From Prevotellaceae bacterium (GTDB lineage Bacteria; Bacteroidota; Bacteroidia; Bacteroidales; Bacteroidaceae): a stretch of DNA of 5,332 nucleotides. The notes below the pieces were generated by a model. It worked only from the letters and a program-made list of their open reading frames with translations, was not told where the DNA came from and searched no databases. The translations under genes were made by a program, and so were the position numbers. The stretch spans positions 1 through 5,332 of the forward strand of contig JAJPYW010000073.1 in NCBI GenBank assembly GCA_021204715.1. The letters are read 5' to 3'. This document shows positions 1 to 5,332 of this stretch, piece by piece. Each line of letters opens with the position of its first letter. Within the stretch, counting starts at the first letter, position 1.

Positions 1-1
1 A

Positions 2-826
2 CTGGGATGTGGGTACTATTCGCGTGCCCTCAACCTGATTGCGGCGGCCAAGGGTTTGAACGGCCGGTTTCCTACGAGTTACGAGGGTGTGCGTGCGTTG
101 AAAGGGGTGGGGGACTACACGGCGGCGGCTATCTGTGCGTTTGCCTACGATATGCCCCTTGCGGTGGTGGACGGCAATGTGTACCGGGTGTTGGCACGCT
201 ACTTTGGCATCGACACGCCCATAGATTAAGGCGAGGGGCAACGGCTCTTTGCCACACTTGCGTGGGAGTTGATGGACAAGCGCCGCCCTGCCGATTATAA
301 CCAAGCCATCATGGATTTCGGTGCCGTTCAGTGTACGGCCGGGGCGCCACGGTGCTTGTTTTGCCCGTTGGCCGAGAGTTGCATGGCACGGGCGTCGGGC
401 TTGGTGGAGAAGTTGCCGGTGAAGGGGCACAAGACGAAGACGGTGAACCGTTATTTCAATTATTTGTTGGTGCGTATGGGGGAGTGTATCTGCATGGGCA
501 AGCGGACGGGGAACGATATATGGAAGAATCTTTTCGAGTTGCCGTTGGTGGAGACGGAGCGCGCGCTCACAGAGGAGGAGTTCTTGGCGTCGCCCGCATT
601 GCAGGCGTTGCTTCCTGTAGGCTGCCGGCCTGTCATCCGGTTGGTGGAGGGGAATGTGAAGCATGTATTGACTCACAGGGTAATCTATGCCAATTTCTAT
701 GAGGTGACGCTGCCCCGCGACGCGCACGCTTTCTGTGGGTATCTGCATATCCCCATAGCGGAACTGGAACGCTATGCTGTTCCCCGCTTGATATATGCTT
801 TCCTGCACGGGGAGGGCTTGGTGTAG
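2..826 (+). pseudogene. mutY: A/G-specific adenine DNA glycosylase MutY, 5'-truncated by window edge and interrupted by an in-frame stop
   Basis: MutY removes adenine mispaired with 8-oxoguanine and so prevents G:C to T:A transversions. Reading from base 2, 75 codons precede a TAA at 227-229. They contain the GYYSRA segment, the helix-hairpin-helix LKGVGDYTAAA (98-130) and VVDGNV, whose Asp (170-172) is the expected catalytic residue. After the stop the same frame continues for 198 codons to TAG at 824-826. This part has YNQAIMDFGA, a [4Fe-4S] cluster motif C-X6-C-X2-C-X5-C (332-382), and a NUDIX-like 8-oxoG recognition domain with IWKNLFELP and HVLTHRV. Apart from the stop the family pattern is unbroken, with no frameshift. 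The N-terminal roughly 75 residues lie outside the window. An internal start (ATG 272) could give only a fragment lacking the catalytic domain, and it has no convincing ribosome site. Family identity is certain; whether the stop is real or a sequencing error cannot be told from here. Confidence 0.9.
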
Positions 827-882
827 GCGGATGTTCTTTTATTAGGCTGTAAAGGTATCCTTCTTATAAATCACGGTTCACC

Positions 883-906
883 GGAGTGTAGGCGGGCACT
901 TTTTTA
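883..906. terminator. Weak terminator-like hairpin between the convergent mutY and NigD-like genes
   Basis: In the 77-base gap between the two convergent genes, AGTG (885-888) can pair with CACT (897-900) around an 8-base loop. Two G.T pairs can extend the stem (GG at 883-884 against TT at 901-902). The + strand then runs into six Ts (900-905), which favours termination of the mutY transcript. The T-run overlaps the stem and the NigD-like stop codon (904-906), and the stem is short, so this is weak. A smaller stem AAGG/CCTT lies at 852-862. Nothing else is visible in the gap. Confidence 0.3.
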
Positions 907-1584
907 TTCGGCCGGATAAGTGGTGTTATAGGTTTCCCACGTTCCTTCGTCGGTATAGAGCGTGAACGAGAGGGCGAGCGCTTGCACGCCTTCCGTGAGG
1001 TATTGTTGCAGGGGAATGGAGAGGTAGGCGCGTTTGCTGTAGTCTTCGGCTTCGCTTGTGGAGTCGTGGTAGAGCAGCAACTGCACGGAGCGGGTGCCGG
1101 TTTGGGCATCGTCGGTCAAGGCTTGCTCGATGTAGTAGAAGGTGTGGGTGCCTTGTTGCTTGGCGGTGAGTACAATGTTGAGGTAGTCGAGTCCGGGCCA
1201 GATGCTCACCATGCCGGCAGGTAGTGTCTTCAACTCGTCTTCAAACTCTTCGGCTTTGACGGGAACGGTGGAGAAGGTGCGTGCCAATGCGTAGATTTTG
1301 GCGCCGGGCCCGCCTTCGTCGGTAGTGAGTGTCTCATAATTGGCCACGATGCGCAGGATGGTGTCGGCCTTGGTGGTCAAGGATGAGGCGTTCTCCACAA
1401 TGGGCAGCAGCTCGCCGTCATCGGTTAGTATGCGGGAGAGGGCGCCGCCGGCATCGCTGTAGGCGGTGAGGAACTCCAACTTTACCGATGGGTAGTGGTA
1501 GTCGTCGCCGCTGCATGCAGCCAGCAGGAGGGTGGCTGCAAGGAGCGGGAGGAGCTTGTTGAATGGGTTGTGGAGCGTGCGCAT
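904..1584 (-). CDS. NigD-like lipoprotein
   Basis: This is a 226-residue predicted lipoprotein. Residues 1-24 form a type II signal peptide: basic R2 and K10, a hydrophobic run LLPLLAATLLL, and lipobox LAAC with the lipidated Cys at 24. After the Cys comes SGDDYHYPSVKLEF, the usual opening of NigD-like proteins. The rest fits the family's two parts: a small N-terminal OB-like domain (about 30-95) and a C-terminal beta-sandwich (about 100-222, with SIWPGLDYLNIVL and KRAYLSIPLQQYL). The family is named after nigD of the nigrescin bacteriocin locus of Prevotella nigrescens. It is widespread in Bacteroidales and its molecular role is not settled, so no bacteriocin function should be inferred. The acidic residues just after the Cys resemble the lipoprotein surface-export signal of this phylum. 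It is the last gene of the minus-strand cluster, 41 nt after the acyltransferase, with no clear Shine-Dalgarno site. The start is fixed by the signal peptide. Confidence 0.85.
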   Translation of the reverse strand: MRTLHNPFNKLLPLLAATLLLAACSGDDYHYPSVKLEFLTAYSDAGGALSRILTDDGELLPIVENASSLTTKADTILRIVANYETLTTDEGGPGAKIYALARTFSTVPVKAEEFEDELKTLPAGMVSIWPGLDYLNIVLTAKQQGTHTFYYIEQALTDDAQTGTRSVQLLLYHDSTSEAEDYSKRAYLSIPLQQYLTEGVQALALSFTLYTDEGTWETYNTTYPAE

Positions 1585-1625
1585 GGTGGAATGGGTAAGG
1601 GCGTGTATGGTTATGTGACGGGATG

Positions 1626-2780
1626 CTATTGGCGGATGGCCACCAAGTGGTTGGTGAGCGGGTTGGCATACATCAGCAGGAGCTTCCCGCGCAGGAAGGC
1701 TTCGTCTTTGCCGGGTATGGTGATGCGGGAGAGTTGCTTGTCTATGTACTCCACGAAGTGCCGCTTTTCTTCCGGGGTGTAACGGCCGGCGAACTCGTCG
1801 GTGCCGGTGAGCAGGTCGTGGGCAATGTAGTTGCCGGCGTAGATGCGGTAGTTGGCGTGTATCTTACGGTCGATCAAAGAGGAGATGGAGAGGTATAGCT
1901 CGGCTTTGGGAAGGGTGCGGTCTATCCGGTCCAATTCTTCGTTGATGCAGCCTGCCATGCGGTAGCAGATGTGGCCTTTGTAGCCCATAAGCCCCGTCTG
2001 CATGTTGAGCAGGTCGTCGGCGGTGGTTTTCTTGTAATCGGGGTTGTCGCGCTTGAGCTGGAATTCTTGTGCTTTCAGGTAGTCGCAAGGGTCGTATTCG
2101 TAAGAGATGGTCAAGGGCACGATGTTCAACTCCCGTATGTTGGTGACGATGTCTCTTGTATCGCCTCCCATGGCGAACATCTTCAAGAGGCTGTCTTGCG
2201 TTGTGTCGTTGGAGTCTTTGGCGCGTCCTTCGCGCTGGGCTATCCAGATGGACTGTTTCTTTTCTTTGATGGTATAATGCATGTAACGCGACATGCGGCG
2301 CGAGGATTCCAACATTTGGTGCATGGTAAGGGCACGCTGCACGATGAAGCACTTGTTGACGCGTACGAACTTCTTTATCCAAGGATAGACGAGCAGGTTG
2401 TCGCCGATGGCTATCTCTACGGTGTCCATTCCGTTCTCCACCAAGAGCATGGAGAGAAAGCCGGAGTCGAGGATGATGTCGCGGTGGTTGGATATATAAG
2501 TATAGGAGGTTTGCCGGTCATGGGGAAAAAGGCTCTCCAAGCTAACGCCGCCGGTGGTGTCGTGGATGATTTTCTTCAACGCTTCATAGCACAGGTATTG
2601 TTGGAACTCGAGCTTGGTCTTGCTGGCACGCATGCGCGCGGCGATGTCTGCAAATGGTATACCCGGCATGATGCTGCCCACAGCGCGGCGGAAGGCGGAG
2701 TCGGCAATGAGTTCTTCGAATATCTGCGGCAGTTCGTCGTCGTTGTAAGGGCGTATTTCATCAAAGTCCATGTTGTCCAT
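1626..2780 (-). CDS. PlsC/PlsB-type glycerolipid acyltransferase (384 aa)
   Basis: Probably a membrane-associated acyltransferase that transfers an acyl chain to glycerol-3-phosphate or lysophosphatidate in phospholipid synthesis; the exact acceptor cannot be read from sequence. The four family blocks occur in order. Block I is YISNHRDIILD (residues 95-105, His99). Block II is VNKCFIVQR (141-149). Block III is AQREGRAKDSND (181-192), the counterpart of the EGTRS substrate loop. Block IV is NIVPLTISYE (219-228). In block I the next Asp after His99 is six positions on (H-X5-D) rather than the textbook H-X4-D. The frame is open upstream to 3158, but that part only shadows ddl. I chose ATG 2778-2780 because AAGGAG sits 7 nt upstream; a second ATG at 2769-2771 would remove three residues. 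The start is 20 nt downstream of the ddl stop, so the two are surely co-transcribed. There are no obvious transmembrane helices. The roughly 150 residues after block IV are specific to this subfamily. Confidence 0.82.
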   Translation of the reverse strand: MDNMDFDEIRPYNDDELPQIFEELIADSAFRRAVGSIMPGIPFADIAARMRASKTKLEFQQYLCYEALKKIIHDTTGGVSLESLFPHDRQTSYTYISNHRDIILDSGFLSMLLVENGMDTVEIAIGDNLLVYPWIKKFVRVNKCFIVQRALTMHQMLESSRRMSRYMHYTIKEKKQSIWIAQREGRAKDSNDTTQDSLLKMFAMGGDTRDIVTNIRELNIVPLTISYEYDPCDYLKAQEFQLKRDNPDYKKTTADDLLNMQTGLMGYKGHICYRMAGCINEELDRIDRTLPKAELYLSISSLIDRKIHANYRIYAGNYIAHDLLTGTDEFAGRYTPEEKRHFVEYIDKQLSRITIPGKDEAFLRGKLLLMYANPLTNHLVAIRQ

Positions 2781-2787
2781 ATTGTCT

Positions 2788-2793
2788 CTCCTT
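2788..2793 (-). promoter_or_regulatory. Strong Shine-Dalgarno site for the acyltransferase
   Basis: The minus strand reads AAGGAG, 7 nt before ATG 2780, inside the 20-nt gap after ddl. It fixes the acyltransferase start and rejects the longer open frame that runs back into ddl. I saw no comparably good site before the starts of the ddl, rluD-like or NigD-like genes, which fits the general weakness of Shine-Dalgarno signals in Bacteroidota. Confidence 0.75.
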
Positions 2794-2800
2794 CGCAAGA

Positions 2801-3775
2801 TTAGAAGTGGTTTTCTATAATGTCGGTCAATACTTCTTTTATATCCATGCCTGCGGCACGTACCTGTTGTGGAATGAAACTGGTGGCGGTCATGCCGGGC
2901 GTGGTGTTCACTTCCAACAGACGGATTTTGCCTTCGGGCAGGATGATGTAGTCTACACGGATGATGCCCGAAGCGCCGAGAATGTCGTAAATGGCCGATG
3001 TGAGTTGCTGCGTGCGGTCGCGCCAACTGTCGGGGATACGGGCCGGGGTGATTTCGTCGGACTCGCCGTTGTATTTGGCTTGGTAGTCGAAGTACTCGTT
3101 GTGTGACACTACTTCGGTGACGGGAAAGACGACATTCTTTTCTTTGGTCTTGTAGCATCCGCAGGTAACTTCCGTGCCGCCCATGAAGGTTTCTACCATC
3201 ACTTCATCGGCTTCGGCGAATGCCTTGGCAAGGGCGGGCGCTATCTCCCCGGCTTGTTTTACTTTGGTGACGCCGAAACTGGAACCGCCCAAGTTGGGCT
3301 TGACAAAGCAGGGCAGGCCGATTTTCTCCATTACTTGCGCTTCTGTGATGGTCTGCCCGCGGCGCAACAGCAGGGAATCGGCGATGCTCACGCCGAATTC
3401 AGCCAAGTAGTGGTTGCAGGCGAACTTGTTATAGGTGAGCGAGGCGGCGAAAACACCGCAGCAGGAGTAGGGGATGCGCAGCATGTCGAAGTAGCCTTGC
3501 AGCCGGCCGTCTTCGCCCGGCGTGCCGTGGATGGTGATGTAGGCGAAATCGAAGACGATATGCTTGCCTTCCTGCACGAAGCTGAAGTCGTTGCGGTCAA
3601 CGGGCGCTTGCGTGCCGTCGGGACACTGCACGTGCCACGCGCTTCCGTGCATGACAACGATATATACCGTGTACCGCTCCTTGTCGATGAAAGAGTGGAT
3701 TCCTTGTGCGCTGCGCAGGGAGACTTCGTACTCGGAAGTGTCTCCTCCGCATACAATGGCGATGGTGCGTTTCAT
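2801..3775 (-). CDS. ddl: D-alanine--D-alanine ligase
   Basis: A cytoplasmic ATP-grasp enzyme that joins two D-alanines, using ATP, to make the dipeptide end of the peptidoglycan precursor. At 324 residues it has normal length. The N-terminal domain has VCGGDTSEYEVSL (8-20), with Glu15 matching the catalytic Glu of E. coli DdlB, and HGTPGEDGRLQGYFD (83-97). The ATP-grasp part has FVKP (157-160, ATP-binding Lys159), GGSSFGVTKV (163-172, Ser165), FDYQAKY (229-235) and GIIRVDY (270-276). The metal ligands Asp275, Glu288 and Asn290 lie in RVDY and LLEVNTTPGM. Tyr235 corresponds to E. coli Tyr216, the residue replaced in D-Ala-D-Lac ligases, so ordinary D-Ala-D-Ala specificity is expected. All key residues are intact. 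The start codon shares an ATGA with the stop of the upstream rluD-like gene (3772-3775) and there is no Shine-Dalgarno site, so translation is probably coupled. The acyltransferase follows after 20 nt. Confidence 0.97.
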   Translation of the reverse strand: MKRTIAIVCGGDTSEYEVSLRSAQGIHSFIDKERYTVYIVVMHGSAWHVQCPDGTQAPVDRNDFSFVQEGKHIVFDFAYITIHGTPGEDGRLQGYFDMLRIPYSCCGVFAASLTYNKFACNHYLAEFGVSIADSLLLRRGQTITEAQVMEKIGLPCFVKPNLGGSSFGVTKVKQAGEIAPALAKAFAEADEVMVETFMGGTEVTCGCYKTKEKNVVFPVTEVVSHNEYFDYQAKYNGESDEITPARIPDSWRDRTQQLTSAIYDILGASGIIRVDYIILPEGKIRLLEVNTTPGMTATSFIPQQVRAAGMDIKEVLTDIIENHF

Positions 3776-4974
3776 TCTAAATTACGGTTGCTCAAATAGC
3801 TTCGCCACTTGTCGAGCAAGCGTGTCATGTCTTGGGGCAGTTCTGATGTGAAATCCATCTCTTCTCCCGTTACTGGATGTTTGAACCCCAAGGTCATGGC
3901 GTGCAGGGCTTGCCTTGGACAGACGTTGAAGCAGTTGTTTACAAATTGTTTATATTTGGTGAAGCGGGTGCCTTTGAGAATCTCGTGCCCGCCGTAACGT
4001 TCATCGTTGAAGAGGGTGTGGCCTATGTGCTTCAAATGTACACGGATTTGGTGTGTGCGCCCGGTCTCGAGCCGGCACTCGACTAAAGTTACATAGCCTA
4101 AACGCTCCAACACGCGGTAGTGGGTGACGGCGTATTTTCCTTGGCCATCGGGAAGCACGGCCATCTGCATGCGGTCTTTGGGGTTGCGGCCGATATTCCC
4201 TTCCACCGTGCCTTCGTTCTCGTCGATGAGTCCCCATACAAGGGCGCGGTAGGTGCGGCGGGTGGTCTTGTGGAAGAACTGGTTGCCAAGGTCGGTCTTG
4301 GCGTCGGGTGTCTTGGCGATGACCAACAGGCCTGAAGTGTCTTTGTCGATGCGGTGTACCAACCCCACGTGCGGGTCGTTGCTGTCGTAGTTGGGATCGT
4401 CTTTCATGTGCCAGGCCAAGGCGTTGACCAACGTGCCGTTGTAATTGCCGTGCCCGGGATGCACCACCATGCCGGCCGGCTTGTTTACCACCATGAGGTA
4501 TGCGTCTTCGTAAACGATGTCCAAGGGAATGTCTTCGGGAATGACTTCGTTTTCATAGCGCGGACGGTCCATCATTACCGAGATGGTGTCGAGGGGCTTC
4601 ACCTTGTAGCTGCTTTTTACGGCTTTCCCGTTTACGACGATGAAGCCGGCGTCGGCCGCCTTTTGTATGCGGTTGCGCGAAGCGTTGGGTATTCGGTCGA
4701 AGAGGAACTTGTCGACGCGCAACGGCTCTTGTCCTTTGTCTACCACGATGCGGAAGTGTTCGTAAAGCTGCGCCTCGTCGTTTACCGGCTCGATGTCGTC
4801 CAACAAGTCGTCGCCTGCCAAGTCGTCGGGCAGGTCTTCGCATGGTAGTTTGTCCTGCAAGGCTTCGTTTGCCATCACTTCCGGCAAGTCATTGCCGGCC
4901 ATGCTTTGCATATCTTCCATGCACGATTGTACGGAAAGATCGTTGGCTGTATGTCCCGGCTGCTGGTTATACAT
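3772..4974 (-). CDS. rluD: RluA/RluD-family 23S rRNA pseudouridine synthase with extended acidic N-terminus
   Basis: Isomerises specific uridines of large-subunit rRNA to pseudouridine. E. coli RluD acts on helix 69; I infer the same target from overall similarity, but other RluA-family targets are possible. The protein has 400 residues. An S4 RNA-binding domain occupies about 85-135 (LRVDKFL, RNRIQKAADAGFIVVNG, KPLDTI). The catalytic domain follows: VNKPAGMVVHPG (163-174), then GLVHRIDKDTSGLLVIAK (204-221) with catalytic Asp210, LETGRTHQIRVH (302-313), and the C-terminal HAMTLGFKHPVTG (358-370). The first roughly 68 residues are low-complexity, rich in Asp, Glu and Leu, and longer than I expect for this family (E. 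coli RluD is about 326 residues in all). ATG 4974 is the first start after the upstream stop; in-frame Met codons at residues 19, 22, 25 and 34 could be the true start. The gene lies 33 nt after the PASTA gene and overlaps ddl by 4 nt. Confidence 0.93.
   Translation of the reverse strand: MYNQQPGHTANDLSVQSCMEDMQSMAGNDLPEVMANEALQDKLPCEDLPDDLAGDDLLDDIEPVNDEAQLYEHFRIVVDKGQEPLRVDKFLFDRIPNASRNRIQKAADAGFIVVNGKAVKSSYKVKPLDTISVMMDRPRYENEVIPEDIPLDIVYEDAYLMVVNKPAGMVVHPGHGNYNGTLVNALAWHMKDDPNYDSNDPHVGLVHRIDKDTSGLLVIAKTPDAKTDLGNQFFHKTTRRTYRALVWGLIDENEGTVEGNIGRNPKDRMQMAVLPDGQGKYAVTHYRVLERLGYVTLVECRLETGRTHQIRVHLKHIGHTLFNDERYGGHEILKGTRFTKYKQFVNNCFNVCPRQALHAMTLGFKHPVTGEEMDFTSELPQDMTRLLDKWRSYLSNRNLE
4795..4839 (-). 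repeat. Imperfect 15-nt in-frame repeat in the acidic N-terminus of the RluD-like protein
   Basis: Three consecutive five-residue units, EDLPD, DLAGD and DLLDD (residues 46-60), are encoded here. On the + strand, CAAGTCGTCG occurs at 4804-4813 and again at 4819-4828, a period of 15 nt, and GTCGTC also occurs at 4795-4800. A related copy, CAGGTCTTCG (8 of 10 matches), sits at 4831-4840, 12 nt on. CCTGCC (4814-4819) and GGCAGG (4829-4834) are also exact inverted complements around a 9-nt loop. The pattern suggests growth of the coding sequence by local duplication. Confidence 0.55.
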
Positions 4975-4989
4975 ATTATATATATAATA
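4974..4989. repeat. AT-only perfect palindrome at the start of the rluD-like gene
   Basis: The 16 bases TATTATATATATAATA are their own reverse complement. They directly adjoin, and overlap by one base, the start codon at 4972-4974, in the 33-nt gap after the PASTA gene. The surrounding sequence is GC-rich. There is no Shine-Dalgarno site. An unstructured, A/U-rich leader is a common way to start translation in Bacteroidota. The palindrome could instead be a binding site, but nothing here supports a particular regulator. Confidence 0.5.
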
Positions 4990-5007
4990 AGGTATAGCGT
5001 GTCTTGC

Positions 5008-5332
5008 TTAGAACCACGATTCGTCTGTCGATGGATTCTTCCGGGGAACGGTTTTCTCTACGGGCTCTTCCGGTTCTTCTTCGTCCACGTCTAAGGTATC
5101 GGGCACCCAGTCCTCGCCGCCGCCTACCAACAGGGTAAGGGTGGCGCCTATGGGAACTTGTTCGCCCATTCTCAACAGACGCTCTTGGTATTTCACGCCG
5201 TAAACCCAGTCTTTCTCTCCTGCCATGTATTCTATTTCGTCCAACTTGAAGCCGGAGGCCAATATGCGCGCTTCGGCCTGGCGCAACGAGCTGTTGTCGG
5301 CCACATCGGGGACGAGTTGCAGGGGATTGTCA
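5008..5332 (-). CDS. PASTA-domain protein, N-terminus outside the window
   Basis: The last 107 residues of a protein whose start lies beyond the right edge; the open frame runs to the edge, so no start is assigned. One PASTA domain fills about the first 70 visible residues: LVPDVADNSSLRQAEARI, then GFKLDEIEY, MGEQVPIGATLTLLVGGG. This is the usual VPDV...A...L...GF and G..VP.G..V.L.VG layout. PASTA domains bind muropeptides or mediate contacts in penicillin-binding proteins and Ser/Thr kinases; stand-alone PASTA proteins, generally with one N-terminal membrane anchor, are common in Bacteroidota. The C-terminus after the domain is an acidic tail (DTLDVDEEEPEEPVEK) ending in ESWF. It is the most upstream visible gene of the cluster that includes ddl, consistent with a cell-wall role. 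No kinase or transpeptidase domain is visible, but the missing N-terminal part could hold one. Confidence 0.85.
   Translation of the reverse strand, partial: DNPLQLVPDVADNSSLRQAEARILASGFKLDEIEYMAGEKDWVYGVKYQERLLRMGEQVPIGATLTLLVGGGEDWVPDTLDVDEEEPEEPVEKTVPRKNPSTDESWF

Noticed and set aside
227..229. Programmed readthrough or recoding of the mutY TAA
   Set aside because: TAA is also the ordinary stop of ddl, the PASTA gene and the NigD-like gene, no recoding structure is apparent, and MutY is not known to be recoded.
7..300. 97-codon + strand open frame at the left edge
   Set aside because: It lies out of frame over mutY, whose helix-hairpin-helix and catalytic Asp are clear in the other frame; its composition is Gly/Cys-rich and meaningless.
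269..826. A separate 185-codon gene starting at TTG 269 or ATG 272
   Set aside because: It is the continuation of mutY after the nonsense codon. GGGAG directly before these codons is too close to serve as a good ribosome site, and the fragment lacks the catalytic domain.
1971..2804. 277-codon open frame on the + strand, antisense to the acyltransferase
   Set aside because: It is opposite a well-supported gene in GC-rich DNA, where few stops are expected, and it has no recognisable motif or ribosome site.
2781..3158. Upstream extension of the acyltransferase frame giving a 510-residue protein
   Set aside because: The extra 126 residues lie entirely over ddl and its short downstream gap, are Arg/His-rich and unlike any domain. 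A strong Shine-Dalgarno site marks the start at 2780.
3254..3799. 181-codon + strand open frame antisense to ddl
   Set aside because: It is fully covered by ddl, whose catalytic residues are all present; the frame is a by-product of codon use.
4354..4848. 164-codon + strand open frame antisense to the rluD-like gene
   Set aside because: It overlaps the S4 and catalytic regions of a certain gene, and the translation has no domain pattern.
4975..5007. Internal Bacteroides-type promoter (TAnnTTTG with upstream TTTG) before the rluD-like gene
   Set aside because: TACCTTAT on the minus strand matches only partly and no TTTG lies at the right distance. A start there would leave almost no leader.
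1..5332. CRISPR array, tRNA/rRNA, insertion sequence or toxin-antitoxin genes
   Set aside because: I saw no regularly spaced repeats, no tRNA-like or rRNA sequence, no transposase motif and no terminal inverted repeats; genes fill almost all the window.

Overview
The window looks like a chromosomal segment of a Bacteroidales bacterium (Bacteroides/Prevotella-like). Four things point there: a NigD-like lipoprotein, the wording of the D-Ala-D-Ala ligase and RluD-like protein motifs, a stand-alone PASTA-domain protein next to rluD and ddl, and the scarcity of Shine-Dalgarno sites. Base composition is fairly GC-rich for the group (mid-50s percent by eye), which explains the many long antisense open frames; I regard all of those as shadows.

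Layout. The left edge (2-826, + strand) holds the C-terminal three quarters of mutY, the adenine glycosylase of 8-oxoguanine repair. It carries an in-frame TAA at 227-229 between the catalytic helix-hairpin-helix domain and the [4Fe-4S]/8-oxoG-recognition part, so as written it is a pseudogene. A 77-base gap (827-903) with a weak terminator-like hairpin separates it from a convergent cluster.

From 5332 down to 904 everything is on the minus strand and closely packed, and looks like one operon. In transcription order it holds: a PASTA-domain protein (partial, cut by the right edge); an RluD-like 23S rRNA pseudouridine synthase with an unusually long acidic N-terminus; Ddl, D-alanine-D-alanine ligase, whose start overlaps the preceding stop by 4 nt; a glycerolipid-type acyltransferase, 20 nt downstream with a strong ribosome-binding site; and a NigD-like lipoprotein, 41 nt downstream. 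Three members concern the envelope directly (PASTA/peptidoglycan binding, the peptidoglycan precursor D-Ala-D-Ala, membrane phospholipid acylation). A fourth is an exported lipoprotein, and the rRNA modification enzyme is a common passenger in such growth-linked operons.

I did not find a convincing undescribed system here. The points most worth a second look are the mutY nonsense codon, the repeat-built acidic extension of the RluD-like protein, and the unusual spacing of the acyltransferase catalytic motif.
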